Shown here piece after piece: positions 37,351 to 47,688 of a DNA stretch of 64,000 bases (position 1 is the stretch's first letter; each line of letters begins with the position of its first letter). The position numbers and the translations under genes are program-made. Under the pieces are notes generated by a model. The model saw only the letters and a program-made list of their open reading frames with translations. It was not told the DNA's origin and did not search any database. The stretch is from Anaerolineales bacterium (GTDB lineage Bacteria > Chloroflexota > Anaerolineae > Anaerolineales > Villigracilaceae): assembly GCA_013360875.1 (NCBI GenBank), contig JABWAU010000004.1:22715-86714 (forward strand), written 5' to 3'.

Positions 37351-38551
37351 GGTGTATGAAATTTTAGAGATCTGTCTGAAAGAGATCGAACGCGGCGCGG
37401 ATGTGGATACTGTCCTCTTCCGTTATCCCGAGTTCGAGAAGGAATTGCGTCCCCTTCTCGAGGCGTCCGTGAAGGCGAAAGAGATGGCGGTCGGCGATCC
37501 TTCCGAGGAGGCGGTGAGGCGCAGCCGCGCGAAGGTTCTTCAACGCGCGGCACACATGCGCGAAGCGAAAGCCGCGCCCGCCTCGCGCAGGGTTTGGTCC
37601 GTTCCGCTGCGGCGCGCGCTGGTGACGCTGGCGGTGGTCGCGATGCTGTTTGTGAGCGGCACGGGGCTTGTGCGCGCCTCGTCCTCGTCGTTGCCGGGCG
37701 ATAACCTGTATCCTGTGAAGCGCGCCTGGGAGGGATTATCCCTGTTCTTCACCTTCGACGTGGCGAAACGCGAAGCGTTGGAATTCGAACACGAAAACGA
37801 ACGGTTGAAAGAGTTGCGCGAACTGATCGCGAAGGGAAGATCCGCCGAAGTAGAATTCGCCGGGTACGTCACGCGTCAATCCGCGGACGAGTGGCGGGTT
37901 TCCGGCGTAACGGTCTTTGTCTCGCCTGGGACCCGTCTGCCCGAACAGCCGGTCGCCGTCGGCGCGGCGGTGCGGGTGAAGGGGCGGATTCAGAACAACG
38001 GCGTGGTTGCGGAGCGGATCGAGGCGCTTCCTCCGGGTTACAGACTGCCGGAAGGCGAGGACGAAGACAATCTGGAGATCGAAGAGGAGGAGGGCAAAGG
38101 GGCGAATCAGCCGATTGACGCGGAGCCAGTTACCGGGTCCGCGACCGAAGCGCCGAAAGCCACAGCGACCGTGACCTCCACGCCAAATCCAACGCCTAAG
38201 AGGTTGTCCATCGAGGGCGTCCTCTCCTCCATGACGAATAATTTCGTCACGGTCAACGGAACCCTGATAAACATCCAGTTTGCCGAGGTCAAAGGGACGC
38301 CCTTCGTCGGCGCCGTTGTGAAGGCTGAGGGATATTTCGACGCCGCAGGCGTTTTCATCGCTGCGAAGATCGAATTCAAGGGCGCGCCTCCGGGCAGCGC
38401 TCCGCCGACTTCGAACGAAAATGGAAGCGAGGACGATAACGGCAACAGGAATGACAATGGCGATGATAATGGCGGGGGCGGCAATGACAATGACAATGAC
38501 GACGATAACGAGAACGATAACGGCGATGACGACGCGGACGATAACGATTGA
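37343..38551 (+). CDS. DUF5667/DUF5666-type membrane protein with Asn/Asp-rich tail, partner of the upstream sigma factor
   Basis: TM helix ALVTLAVVAMLFVSGTGLVRA; SSLPGDNLYPVKRAWEGLSLFFT; two beta-rich modules; NDNGDDNGGGGNDNDNDDD tail; overlaps the sigma 3' end. Confidence 0.75.
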   Translation: MTKVYEILEICLKEIERGADVDTVLFRYPEFEKELRPLLEASVKAKEMAVGDPSEEAVRRSRAKVLQRAAHMREAKAAPASRRVWSVPLRRALVTLAVVAMLFVSGTGLVRASSSSLPGDNLYPVKRAWEGLSLFFTFDVAKREALEFEHENERLKELRELIAKGRSAEVEFAGYVTRQSADEWRVSGVTVFVSPGTRLPEQPVAVGAAVRVKGRIQNNGVVAERIEALPPGYRLPEGEDEDNLEIEEEEGKGANQPIDAEPVTGSATEAPKATATVTSTPNPTPKRLSIEGVLSSMTNNFVTVNGTLINIQFAEVKGTPFVGAVVKAEGYFDAAGVFIAAKIEFKGAPPGSAPPTSNENGSEDDNGNRNDNGDDNGGGGNDNDNDDDNENDNGDDDADDND

Positions 38552-38554
38552 ACG

Positions 38555-38586
38555 TTTGCGGAGGTGAACCCTCCGCAAATTTTTTA
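38555..38586 (+). terminator. Rho-independent terminator
   Basis: TTTGCGGAGG ... CCTCCGCAAA followed by TTTTTT. Confidence 0.85.
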
Positions 38587-38657
38587 AGGGCAATTTCAAC
38601 CGTGATACACTACAATCAATCCGCATTCATCCTTATCGCATCGCGCAGGAGACTTAC

Positions 38658-41201
38658 ATGATCGACTCACATTTCTATCTTGGACGCGCGTACGACTCCG
38701 TCGAACAAACCGTCACAAACGAAGCGGTGGCTTACGATCCCGCCAATCTGACCACCCACGCGGTGGTGACAGGCATGACCGGCTCCGGCAAAACGGGTTT
38801 GTGCATTGCCATGCTCGAGGAAGCCGCGCTGAAGGGCATCCCCGCCATCGTCATTGACCCGAAAGGCGACCTGACGAATCTATTGCTCCATTTCCCAGAC
38901 CTCACCCCGCAGGATTTTCAACCCTGGGTGGACGCCGACCAGGCGCGTCGCGCGGGAAAAACCCTCGAACAAGCCGCGCTGGAGGCGTCCCTGCAATGGC
39001 GCAACGGATTGAGCGAATGGGGGATCGGGCAGGAGCGGGTCCTTGCGCTCAAGAACGCCGCGCAGTTCGCGATCTTTACGCCCGGCTCCGATGCGGGCAT
39101 TCCGGTCAGCGTATTATCTTCGCTTGCCGCGCCCGAACTTTCGTGGAACGAAAACCGCGAAATCCTGCGCGAGAAGATCGCCAGCACAGTCACGGCTTTA
39201 CTGGGATTGGTCGGTTACGAGGATATTGACCCGCTTCGTTCGCGCGAACACATCCTGCTCTCGAACCTTTTCGAAAACGCGTGGAGCGCTGGAAAGGACG
39301 TCGAACTGACCGAACTCATCCTGCAAACGCAAACGCCGCCGTTCGACAAACTTGGCGCGTTCACGGTGGACGCCTTCTTCCCCGCCAAAGACCGCATGGA
39401 ACTCGCGATGGTCCTGAACAACATCCTCGCCTCCCCCGCCTTCGAAGCCTGGCGCGTCGGTCAATCGCTGGACATCGCCTCCCTGCTTTACGCGAGCGAC
39501 GGGCGTCCGCGCCACAGTGTCTTTTACCTCGCGCATCTGTCTGACAGCGAGCGCATGTTCATCGTCACGCTCCTGCTCTCCGCCGTCGAAACGTGGATGC
39601 GCGCGCAAAGCGGCTCGACCTCCCTGCGCGCCATTCTCTACATGGACGAGATCTTCGGTTATCTGCCCCCGCAGCGCAATCCGTCGTCGAAACCGCCGCT
39701 CCTCCGCATGTTGAAGAACGCGCGCGCCTTTGGTCTCGGCTTGATGTTGGCGACGCAAAATCCCGTTGACGTGGATTACAAGGCTCTCTCCAACGCCGGC
39801 ACGTGGCTGGTGGGCAAATTGCAAACGGACCAGGACAAACAACGACTGCTCGACGGTCTCGAAGGCGCGGCGGGCGGCGTCTCGCGCGCCGAGTTCGACA
39901 AGTTGATCTCATCGCTCGGCAAGCGCGTGTTCCTCCTGCACAACGTCCATGCGAAGCAGCCCACCCTGTTACATTCCCGCTGGGCGATGAACTATCTTGC
40001 GGGACCCCTGACGCGGACCCAGATCCCCGCGCTCAACAAACTTGCCAACGCGGACGCGTCGCCTCAAACCCAGCCCAAACCTGCTTCCGCCCCTCAAACC
40101 TTTGCCTCCGCTGAAACCGCTTCGCCGTCGTTCATGGGGTCAACTTCCCAGCCGGCGCGCCGATCTCCGGTCCCCACCCTCCAATCCTCCAACTCTCAGT
40201 TCTCCGTTACCAAACCCTCCCTTCCCCCAACCATCCGCGAATACTTCCTCCCCCAAACCTACTCCCTTCCCGAAGCCTTCAACGCCGCCGGTCGAACCAT
40301 GCCGCCCGAAGCGCGGATCGAGGGAGTGGTTTATCGCCCCGCGTTGATGGCGTCCGCCCAGGTACGCATTCTCGACCGCAAACTCGGCGTGGACAGCGAA
40401 CTCACGCGCGCCGCGTTCGTTCCCTCCCTCGAAAAACGCGGCGCCGTCCGTTGGGAGGAATACGCCTTCGATAGCCATACGCTCGAAAACGCGGAAACCT
40501 CCCCCGCGCCCTCCTCCCGATTTGACGCCATCGCTTCGCCGTTGAACGACGCGAAGTTGATGACCGCGCTCCAAAAGGACTTCGCCGATTGGGTCCATCG
40601 CAACTCCTCCGTGCAGGCGCGCGCCAACGAAACGCTGAAAGTGTACGCCGGTCCCGACGTCAGCCGGGCGGAATTCATGCGCGCCTGCGCCGACGCCGCC
40701 AGCCAGAAACGCGACGCCGAGATCGCCAAAACCACCGCGCAGATTGACCGTCAACTCAAAACGCTCGAAGACAAACTTGCGCGCGAGGAACGCGAACTGC
40801 GCGAGGACGAAGCCGAACTCAGTCACCGCAAAGTGGAGGAGGCTGGCACGCACCTCGAGAATCTCACGGGCCTCTTCGGCGGCAGGCGCAAAGCATCGCG
40901 ATTATCCTCCTCGCTCACCAAACGCCGCCTGACCGAACAGGCAAAAGCGGAGGTCGAAGAATCCGTCAATGCCATTGCCGCCTACAAGAAGCAGATCGCC
41001 GAACTCGAAAAACGCCGTGAAGAGACGGTCGCTGAAATCAACGAGAAATGGGGAAGCGCGGTCAACGATATCGTCGAAGTGACCGTCACCCCGAAGAAAA
41101 CAGACGTATTCATCGCCCTCTTCGGCGTCGCATGGACGCCGTATTACCTTGTCCAAACCGACGCGGAGATCATCACATTGCCGGCGTTTGGGGAGGAGTA
41201 A
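38658..41201 (+). CDS. HerA/DUF853-like ATP-binding protein with C-terminal coiled coil
   Basis: Walker A VVTGMTGSGKTGLCIAML; VIDPKGDLTNLLLHFPDL; ILYMDEIFGYLPP; long E/K/R-rich coiled coil. Confidence 0.85.
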   Translation: MIDSHFYLGRAYDSVEQTVTNEAVAYDPANLTTHAVVTGMTGSGKTGLCIAMLEEAALKGIPAIVIDPKGDLTNLLLHFPDLTPQDFQPWVDADQARRAGKTLEQAALEASLQWRNGLSEWGIGQERVLALKNAAQFAIFTPGSDAGIPVSVLSSLAAPELSWNENREILREKIASTVTALLGLVGYEDIDPLRSREHILLSNLFENAWSAGKDVELTELILQTQTPPFDKLGAFTVDAFFPAKDRMELAMVLNNILASPAFEAWRVGQSLDIASLLYASDGRPRHSVFYLAHLSDSERMFIVTLLLSAVETWMRAQSGSTSLRAILYMDEIFGYLPPQRNPSSKPPLLRMLKNARAFGLGLMLATQNPVDVDYKALSNAGTWLVGKLQTDQDKQRLLDGLEGAAGGVSRAEFDKLISSLGKRVFLLHNVHAKQPTLLHSRWAMNYLAGPLTRTQIPALNKLANADASPQTQPKPASAPQTFASAETASPSFMGSTSQPARRSPVPTLQSSNSQFSVTKPSLPPTIREYFLPQTYSLPEAFNAAGRTMPPEARIEGVVYRPALMASAQVRILDRKLGVDSELTRAAFVPSLEKRGAVRWEEYAFDSHTLENAETSPAPSSRFDAIASPLNDAKLMTALQKDFADWVHRNSSVQARANETLKVYAGPDVSRAEFMRACADAASQKRDAEIAKTTAQIDRQLKTLEDKLAREERELREDEAELSHRKVEEAGTHLENLTGLFGGRRKASRLSSSLTKRRLTEQAKAEVEESVNAIAAYKKQIAELEKRREETVAEINEKWGSAVNDIVEVTVTPKKTDVFIALFGVAWTPYYLVQTDAEIITLPAFGEE

Positions 41202-41277
41202 ATCCCCCTCATAGTGAAACCCGCGAGCCTAAACGACCATGCAGGTCTCGCTATGACGGTTGTTCTCATGGAGAAAC

Positions 41278-41910
41278 ATGTTCTGGTTGATCTTCGCCAT
41301 CGCAATCTGGGGCGTAGTCCATTCGATTACCGCCTCGCTGGGATTCAAGACACTCCTCTGCCGCGCGCTTGGAGATGGATTCATGCGATTCTATCGTTTG
41401 CTTTACAACACATTCTCCGTCCTCAGTTTTGCGCCGATCCTGTATTTGATGTTCGCGCTCCCCGACCGGGATTTGTACCGCGTCCCGTCTCCATGGAATT
41501 ACGCGATGCTGGCGGGGCAGGGACTTTCAGCCATTCTTCTTCTTGCCGCATTCCTGCAAACGGACACGCTATCCTTCATCGGATTGCGCCAATTGTTCGA
41601 GGAGGAAAAACCCGGAAAACTGGTGAAGACCGGTTTCTACCGCGTGATGCGGCATCCGCTTTATACGTTTGGATTGTTGATCCTCTGGCTTTCTCCGAGT
41701 GTCAGCGTCAATTCGTTTGTCGTGTATGTCTCTCTGACGGTTTACATCCTCGCGGGGGCATATTTCGAGGAGCGAAAACTCCTGCACGAGTTCGGGCGGG
41801 AATATGCGGAGTACAAATCCGTAACGCCCATGCTGATCCCCGGTTTGTCGAAGAGCCGCGCCAGTGGGGAAGTTTCGGCGGGAACAAATAAGGATGGGCA
41901 TCCGTTATAA
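41278..41910 (+). CDS. Isoprenylcysteine methyltransferase/NnrU-like membrane protein
   Basis: LVKTGFYRVMRHPLYTFGLLILWL...GAYFEERKLLHEFGREYAEYK. Confidence 0.8.
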   Translation: MFWLIFAIAIWGVVHSITASLGFKTLLCRALGDGFMRFYRLLYNTFSVLSFAPILYLMFALPDRDLYRVPSPWNYAMLAGQGLSAILLLAAFLQTDTLSFIGLRQLFEEEKPGKLVKTGFYRVMRHPLYTFGLLILWLSPSVSVNSFVVYVSLTVYILAGAYFEERKLLHEFGREYAEYKSVTPMLIPGLSKSRASGEVSAGTNKDGHPL

Positions 41911-42012
41911 CGGGGTGTCCATTCTCCCGTTCGGTTCGTTTTTGGAATGATGGTCTGGATACTCATGCCGCATTAATTTTCGACCTCTCTTGCAAGGTAT
42001 AATTTTCGAGCC

Positions 42013-43887
42013 ATGACGACAGTTTCACAACCTTATCAACGAATACCCGTCTTTCCGCAGATCGTCGCCGCGCTCATCAGCGGCGTGACGTTGTTCTTTA
42101 TCACGATCATCGCCTGGACTTTGGGATACCAACTGCTCTACGCGGGACGCATCTTTCCCGGCGTTTCGGTCGCGGGTGTGGACCTCTCCGGTCTAACTCC
42201 CTCCGAGGCGGCTGTCAAATTGAACCAGACTCTTTCCTATCCCGTAAGCGGTAAGATCCTGTTTCGAGACGGGGAAAAAGCATGGGTGGCGAGTCCCGCA
42301 GAATTGGGCATGGTCTTCGATCCATCGTCCAGCGCGATGTCAGCCTATCGGTTGGGAAGAAGCGGCGGCTTGTTCGGGGCGTTATCCGATCAGGTGCGGG
42401 CGCGCGCCGATGGGGCGTACGTCCAGCCGGTCATCGTCTTCGATCAGCGCGTCGCCTATCAATACCTGCGGCAGATCGCCCAGCAGGTGGATCAACCCAT
42501 GCGCGAAGCGGGCTTGAGCCTGGAGGGGACGAACGTCGTCGCCGCGCCCGGTCAGGTTGGGCGGGAGTTGAAGATTGACGCCACCTTGATCTATCTCGGC
42601 GCGCAACTACAATCCTTCAGTGACGGCGAGGTGCCGCTCGTGATCCAGGAAGTGCAGCCCCAGGTCATTGACGTGAGCGCGCAGGCGGAAATGGCGCGGC
42701 AGATTTTGAGCAAGCCTCTTATGCTCACCGTGCCGAACGCCGGCGCGGCGAACCCGGGTCCCTTTGTGTACGATCCGCAGGTTCTCGCCAACATGCTCGG
42801 CGTGCAGAAGACCCAGGACGGCATTCAGGTGATTTTGAATACCAGCGGCTTGAGCGAAATGCTCCAGCCCGTCAAGACCCGCGTGGACAGGCCCGCCAAA
42901 AACGCCAAATTTATTTTCAACGACACCACGCGCCAATTGGACCTGATGGAAGACTCGCAGACCGGGCTGGTGGTGGACGTGGAGGCAAGCGTCAAAGCCA
43001 TCAATGACGCGTTGCTGCGCGGCGAGCATACCGTTCCGCTGGTCGTGGTGGAAGACCAACCGCAAGTGCCCTCCACAGCCACCGGCGCGGAACTGGGCAT
43101 CACCGAATTGCTCTGGGCGGAGACCTCCTATTTCTACGGTTCCAGCCCCGAGCGCATCCAGAACATCCAGGCAGCATCGGCGCGTTTCCACGGCGTTCTC
43201 GTCGCGCCCGGTGAAGTGTTTTCCATGGGCGAGACCATGGGCGACGTGAGCCTCGAAAGCGGTTTTGCGGAGGCGCTCATCATCTATGGCGGGCGCACCA
43301 TCAAGGGCGTGGGCGGAGGCGTGTGCCAGGTCAGCACGACCCTGTTTCGCACGGCGTTCTTCTCCGGCTTCCCCATCGTGGAGCGATATTCCCATGCCTA
43401 CCGCGTTTCCTATTACGAAATGACCGCCAGCGGCGGGGTGAACCCCCAACTCGCCGGGCTGGACGCGACCGTGTACTTCCCGCTGGTGGATTTCAAGTTC
43501 AGGAACGACTCGCCGTACTGGATCCTGATGGAAACGTACGTCAACGTCAACGCGCGCACGCTGACGTGGAAGTTCTACTCCACGAAGGACGGGCGCGTCG
43601 TGGATTGGAGGACCACAGGTCCCGCCAACATGGTCTCCGCCCCGCCTCCGCTTTACGAAGAGAACCCGGAACTCAGGAAGAACGAAATGAAACAGGTGGA
43701 TTGGGCGGCGAACGGGGCGGACGTGACCGTCACGCGCACGGTTTCGAAGAACGGCGCGGTCCTCTTCCAGGATCAGATCACAACCCACTACGAACCCTGG
43801 CGAGCCATCTGCCAATACGGACCCGACTCGAAGAACCCCGAAAAACTGGCGGAGGAAAAGAATCTGTGCCGCAACCCATCCTCGTAA
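42013..43887 (+). CDS. VanW family protein
   Basis: HGVLVAPGEVFSMGETMGDVSLESGF...IKGVGGGVCQVSTTLFRTAFFSGFPIVERYSHAYRVSYYE. Confidence 0.93.
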   Translation: MTTVSQPYQRIPVFPQIVAALISGVTLFFITIIAWTLGYQLLYAGRIFPGVSVAGVDLSGLTPSEAAVKLNQTLSYPVSGKILFRDGEKAWVASPAELGMVFDPSSSAMSAYRLGRSGGLFGALSDQVRARADGAYVQPVIVFDQRVAYQYLRQIAQQVDQPMREAGLSLEGTNVVAAPGQVGRELKIDATLIYLGAQLQSFSDGEVPLVIQEVQPQVIDVSAQAEMARQILSKPLMLTVPNAGAANPGPFVYDPQVLANMLGVQKTQDGIQVILNTSGLSEMLQPVKTRVDRPAKNAKFIFNDTTRQLDLMEDSQTGLVVDVEASVKAINDALLRGEHTVPLVVVEDQPQVPSTATGAELGITELLWAETSYFYGSSPERIQNIQAASARFHGVLVAPGEVFSMGETMGDVSLESGFAEALIIYGGRTIKGVGGGVCQVSTTLFRTAFFSGFPIVERYSHAYRVSYYEMTASGGVNPQLAGLDATVYFPLVDFKFRNDSPYWILMETYVNVNARTLTWKFYSTKDGRVVDWRTTGPANMVSAPPPLYEENPELRKNEMKQVDWAANGADVTVTRTVSKNGAVLFQDQITTHYEPWRAICQYGPDSKNPEKLAEEKNLCRNPSS

Positions 43888-43892
43888 TAATG

Positions 43893-43920
43893 CGTGGTAA
43901 CGTCTGAAAACGTAACCACG
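43893..43920. terminator. Hairpin after the vanW-like gene
   Basis: CGTGGTAACGT-CTGAAA-ACGTAACCACG (one mismatch). Confidence 0.45.
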
Positions 43921-43955
43921 GTGGTCCAATCCCACCCTGCTCGACTGGAGCATCC

Positions 43956-44174
43956 ATGATAAGCGAAACATTGATCGAAATCCTTCGTTGCCCCAACTGC
44001 GTCCGCACGACGGGCGGCGAACTCAAACTCCACAGGGACGCATGGTTCATCTGCAGCGATTGCGGGCGCAAGTATCCCATCGTGGACGACATCCCCGTCA
44101 TGTTGATTGACGAAGGCGACAAATGGGTCAACACCGCCGAAGCCGATCTGCCTGTCCCGCCGCCCTCGAAATAA
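43956..44174 (+). CDS. Trm112 family protein
   Basis: LIEILRCPNCVRTTGGELKLH...WFICSDCGRKYPIVDDIPVML. Confidence 0.9.
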   Translation: MISETLIEILRCPNCVRTTGGELKLHRDAWFICSDCGRKYPIVDDIPVMLIDEGDKWVNTAEADLPVPPPSK

Positions 44175-44219
44175 CGTGAATACCCGTAACGCGAGAGTTA
44201 TCTCGCTGCGAAGAACGAC

Positions 44220-44807
44220 ATGAACGTGGAGGTGCAAATCCAGGTTCTATTGAATGACCTGGCCAGCGGCGACGAGGGACGCGCGGAAAACGCGGTCGCT
44301 CCTTTGATCGAAATAGGCGAGGAGGCGATTCCCGCGCTATTGGATTTGACCCGCTCTTCGGACGCGGACTCGCGCTGGTGGGCGTTACGCACGCTCGCAG
44401 GGTCGCCTCATTGCCGGACCGAATGGCTGGTCCCGTTTCTATTGACCGACCCCGCCCCGGAAGTTCGTCAATGCGCCGCGCTTGGGTTGGCGCTCAAAGC
44501 CGATGAAAGCGCGATCCAGCCTCTCGTCCAGGCGTTGAGCGACGATGACGGCATGGTCGGCAGTCTCGCGGTCAATGCCCTGATCAAGATCGGAAATCCA
44601 GCGGTCCCCTCCCTCATCGAAACAGTGGAGAACGGGAAAAAGTCCGCCCGCATCCACGCCCTGCGCGCGCTGGTCGAGATCAAGGATCACCGCGCCATCC
44701 CCGTTATGATGAAGGTGATGGAAAGCGGCTCCGCCTTTTTGCAATATTGGGCAAAGGAGGGCTTGGACAGGCTTGGTTTGGATATGGTATACATAAAACC
44801 GGTATGA
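44220..44807 (+). CDS. HEAT-repeat protein
   Basis: Repeating ALLDLTRSSDADSRWWALRTL / PLVQALSDDDGMVGSLAVNALIKIG / PSLIETVENGKKSARIHALRALVEI. Confidence 0.85.
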   Translation: MNVEVQIQVLLNDLASGDEGRAENAVAPLIEIGEEAIPALLDLTRSSDADSRWWALRTLAGSPHCRTEWLVPFLLTDPAPEVRQCAALGLALKADESAIQPLVQALSDDDGMVGSLAVNALIKIGNPAVPSLIETVENGKKSARIHALRALVEIKDHRAIPVMMKVMESGSAFLQYWAKEGLDRLGLDMVYIKPV

Positions 44808-46255
44808 ATATGAAATTTCTGAAAAACATCAAACGCCCCTCCGTGGGAAACATACTTTTTTGGACGATTGCCGCCGCCCTGGCGATCGGGGGTTTCTTTT
44901 TTGCGCGCAATATGGTCAAGTGTTGGACGATCACGCCCCTGCCGGGCGTTGTCCCGTCCGAGTGCGGCGTGAAAACTTCCGGGGCGGACGGTCCTGTGCT
45001 GGATGAGCAAGGTACGCCCGTCGCCGAGGCGGCAACGCAGCAACTTCCTCCACCGCCTGTCGCGATCCCCGACGTGAATTTGCCTCCCGCATGGGACGGC
45101 GCCAGCCGTGTCAACATACTATTCCTCGGGTTGGACGAGCGCGATTGGGTGGAAGGCTTGGGCGCGCCCCGTTCGGATACCATGATCCTCTTTACGGTTG
45201 ATCCGCTCTCGAAAACCGCAGGGATGCTCTCGATCCCGCGCGATTTATGGGTCAACATTCCGGGGTTCGGATACAGCCGCATCAACACCGCCTATTCATC
45301 GGGCGAGGGGAATAAACTCCCCGGCGGCGGACCCGGGCTGGCGATGAAAACGGTCGAGCAGTTTCTTGGCGTGCCGATTCAGTATTATGCGCAGGTGGAT
45401 TTTTCCGCCTTCGAGGAAGCCATCGACGCGATGGGCGGCTTGCAAATCTGCGTTCCCGAAGCGATAGATGTGAGCGTGATCGGCAGGACGAGGAAATTCC
45501 ACATTGACGCGGGCTGCCAGACCCTTCCCGGTTACCTGGCGCTGGGATACGCGCGCAACCGCAAGACGGAGGGCGGCGACGTGGACCGGGCGAACCGCCA
45601 GCAAGAGGTCATTCTGGCGTTGCGCGACCAGATCTTCAGCCCGGAAAATTTCCCGCACATGGTAGCCATCGCCCCCGATGTGTATCGGGAGGCATCCGGC
45701 GGATTGCGAACAAACATGTCCTTCGACGACGCGTTGCGGCTTGGCACGCTGATGACGCAAATCCCACCGGAATCCATCAAGCGCGGCGTGATTGATTACA
45801 GCATGGGTTCGCTGGCTAACGTCATACTGGGCGGAGAGAATGCCAGCGTCGTGAAGCCTTTCCCGGATAAGATCCGCGAACTGCGCGACCAGATCTTCAC
45901 CTCCGGCGGGGCGTTGAGTCCGCTGGCGCAGGGCGACCCGGCCGCGTTGATGCAGGCGGACGGCGCGCGCGTCCGCATCTTGAACGGTTCGTTCACCCCG
46001 GGTCTGGAAGTCGCCACTGGAAACTACCTCCTTACGCAGGGCGTGCCAGTCGTGGAGGTCGGTTCTGCGGACACTGCCTACGACCGTACGGTCGTCTATT
46101 TGTATGCGCCGAAACTATACACGTTGAAATATTTGCAGGCGGTATTCGGCATTTCGCACAGCACACAGATTCGCATCCAGCCCGACCCGACTTCGACAGT
46201 GGACGTGGAGATACGGTTGGGCAACGATTGGGCGAACAGCAATTCGATGCCGTAA
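44804..46255 (+). CDS. LytR-CpsA-Psr (LCP) family protein
   Basis: NILFLGLDERDWVEGLGAPRSDTMILFTVDPLSKTAGMLSIPRDLWVNIPGFGYSRINTAYSSG; ATGA overlap with the HEAT gene. Confidence 0.94.
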   Translation: MNMKFLKNIKRPSVGNILFWTIAAALAIGGFFFARNMVKCWTITPLPGVVPSECGVKTSGADGPVLDEQGTPVAEAATQQLPPPPVAIPDVNLPPAWDGASRVNILFLGLDERDWVEGLGAPRSDTMILFTVDPLSKTAGMLSIPRDLWVNIPGFGYSRINTAYSSGEGNKLPGGGPGLAMKTVEQFLGVPIQYYAQVDFSAFEEAIDAMGGLQICVPEAIDVSVIGRTRKFHIDAGCQTLPGYLALGYARNRKTEGGDVDRANRQQEVILALRDQIFSPENFPHMVAIAPDVYREASGGLRTNMSFDDALRLGTLMTQIPPESIKRGVIDYSMGSLANVILGGENASVVKPFPDKIRELRDQIFTSGGALSPLAQGDPAALMQADGARVRILNGSFTPGLEVATGNYLLTQGVPVVEVGSADTAYDRTVVYLYAPKLYTLKYLQAVFGISHSTQIRIQPDPTSTVDVEIRLGNDWANSNSMP

Positions 46256-46341
46256 GGCGCGATCATTCCCCCTCCCGCCTCTTACCCCTTTCCCCGCTTC
46301 GTCTCCGCTGCCGCCCAGCGCGAGCGGGGGAGGGGATTTTT

Positions 46342-47217
46342 TTACGGTTGTTGGAAGGTCAATTTGTAACCCCCCAGGTAGGTCTCGCCGTTCGGCGCGC
46401 GGCAGGCAGGAGGAACGAGGTCCGTCGCGATGTCGCTTCCCAATGCGATCTGGACGGCGTGGGAGGTGTCCGGGAACATCACGAAGTCGGCGTAGCCGTT
46501 GCCCAGTTCCGGTTTGAGCCCGGTGAAGAATTCCTCGCCGCCGGAATCCCACGTGATAACGATCCTGATCCCCGGCAGTTGCCTGCGGCTGGAGTTGAAC
46601 ACGATGACCTGCAACAATCTTTCCGGCAGGTTGGGATCGCAAACGGTGTCCTGTGCGATCAAACGGAAGGGCGCGCCCTGAGTGGGCGGCGGCGTCCGTG
46701 TGGGGCGCGGGGTGGGGGTGTTCGGGACTGGTTGCGTTTCGACGATTTGGGTTTCGAAGATTTCCGGCATTCCCGTAAGTTGAAGGGGAATGCCTTCCGG
46801 GGATGGGAAGGGCGTTACGGTCACCTCGACGTTCAGCGGCTTGGCGTCTTCGAATGTGGAGGTGATGAAGACCTGCGGCGGCTGGTTCGTTCCGTGTTCG
46901 AGATCGGCGGCGAGGGCGGCGAGTTGATCGGCTCCCTCAAAATCGCCGCTCGAGATCGTCCGCTGTGCCTGCGCGTTGAGCGCCTCAATCGGATCCGGGT
47001 CGCCCAATAACGAAAGCCTCGCCTCCGCACGCGGCAGGTTGCCGGTGGCGGCGTACGAGGCGGCAATGACCGAACGGAACTGGTCCTTGAAATCCACGCG
47101 CAGGACGGAGGGCTCCGAGTCTGTCAACCGCAAGGGGGAGATCATCCATGCGTAGGCAAGACCAAGCCCCAGTCCCGCGAGAAGCGCAAGCAGGAAGCTC
47201 CAGGGGAATCGTTTCAT
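46342..47217 (-). CDS. Uncharacterised membrane-anchored protein
   Basis: N-terminal TM MKRFPWSFLLALLAGLGLGLAYAWMISP; paralogous N-terminus to 47214..47564. Confidence 0.65.
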   Translation of the reverse strand: MKRFPWSFLLALLAGLGLGLAYAWMISPLRLTDSEPSVLRVDFKDQFRSVIAASYAATGNLPRAEARLSLLGDPDPIEALNAQAQRTISSGDFEGADQLAALAADLEHGTNQPPQVFITSTFEDAKPLNVEVTVTPFPSPEGIPLQLTGMPEIFETQIVETQPVPNTPTPRPTRTPPPTQGAPFRLIAQDTVCDPNLPERLLQVIVFNSSRRQLPGIRIVITWDSGGEEFFTGLKPELGNGYADFVMFPDTSHAVQIALGSDIATDLVPPACRAPNGETYLGGYKLTFQQP

Positions 47218-47564
47218 GGGGAGATCCCACTCCAGGCTTGCATGGCTGTGACGAGTTCCTGCAGGAGGAGGATGTCGGAGTCGGAGAATCCGTTCGTCCG
47301 CGCATAGTCCAGCGCGTCCGAGGCGATGGCAGAGGGGGATTGGGCGCCGAATACGGCTAATCGGCGCGCGGCAGTTCCGGGGTCCTGTTCGAGGCGGTAG
47401 GCTTCCGCAACCATGAGGACGTAGTCGGATTTGTAATCCGCCCTAAGAGTGTCGGGGGTGAGGTCGAAGAATTCAACGGGGTCTATGATCCAGCCGTAGG
47501 CAAGTCCCGCGCCGATGCCGATGAGGAATGTGACGATAACGAAGATCCAGCGAATGGGTTTCAT
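47214..47564 (-). CDS. Uncharacterised membrane-anchored protein (paralogue of the next gene)
   Basis: MKPIRWIFVIVTFLIGIGAGLAYGWIIDPVEFFDLTPDTLRADYKSDYVLMVAEAY; 4-bp ATGA overlap with 46342..47217. Confidence 0.65.
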   Translation of the reverse strand: MKPIRWIFVIVTFLIGIGAGLAYGWIIDPVEFFDLTPDTLRADYKSDYVLMVAEAYRLEQDPGTAARRLAVFGAQSPSAIASDALDYARTNGFSDSDILLLQELVTAMQAWSGISP

Positions 47565-47578
47565 TGAGTATCGAAATA

Positions 47579-47680
47579 TCCGGGCGGGAGATCGGCGGCA
47601 CCCGGAGACACATCCTTACCGTTGCTGTCTTTCGACCCTGGCGGGGTTCGAAAGGCTCCGCCGCGCCGGGCCCGCCCGGA
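47579..47680 (-). ncRNA. ffs: Bacterial small SRP RNA (4.5S-type)
   Basis: Minus-strand sequence contains CGAACCCCGCCAGGGTCGAAAGACAGCAACGGTAAGGATGTGTCTCCGGGTGCC (SRP helix 8, GNRA loop, GGGTGCC); outer 9-bp stem CCGGGCGGG/CCCGCCCGG. Confidence 0.9.
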
Positions 47681-47688
47681 CGATGGGA

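Noticed and set aside
42607-43971. 454-aa minus-strand ORF
   Set aside because: Antisense to the VanW family gene.
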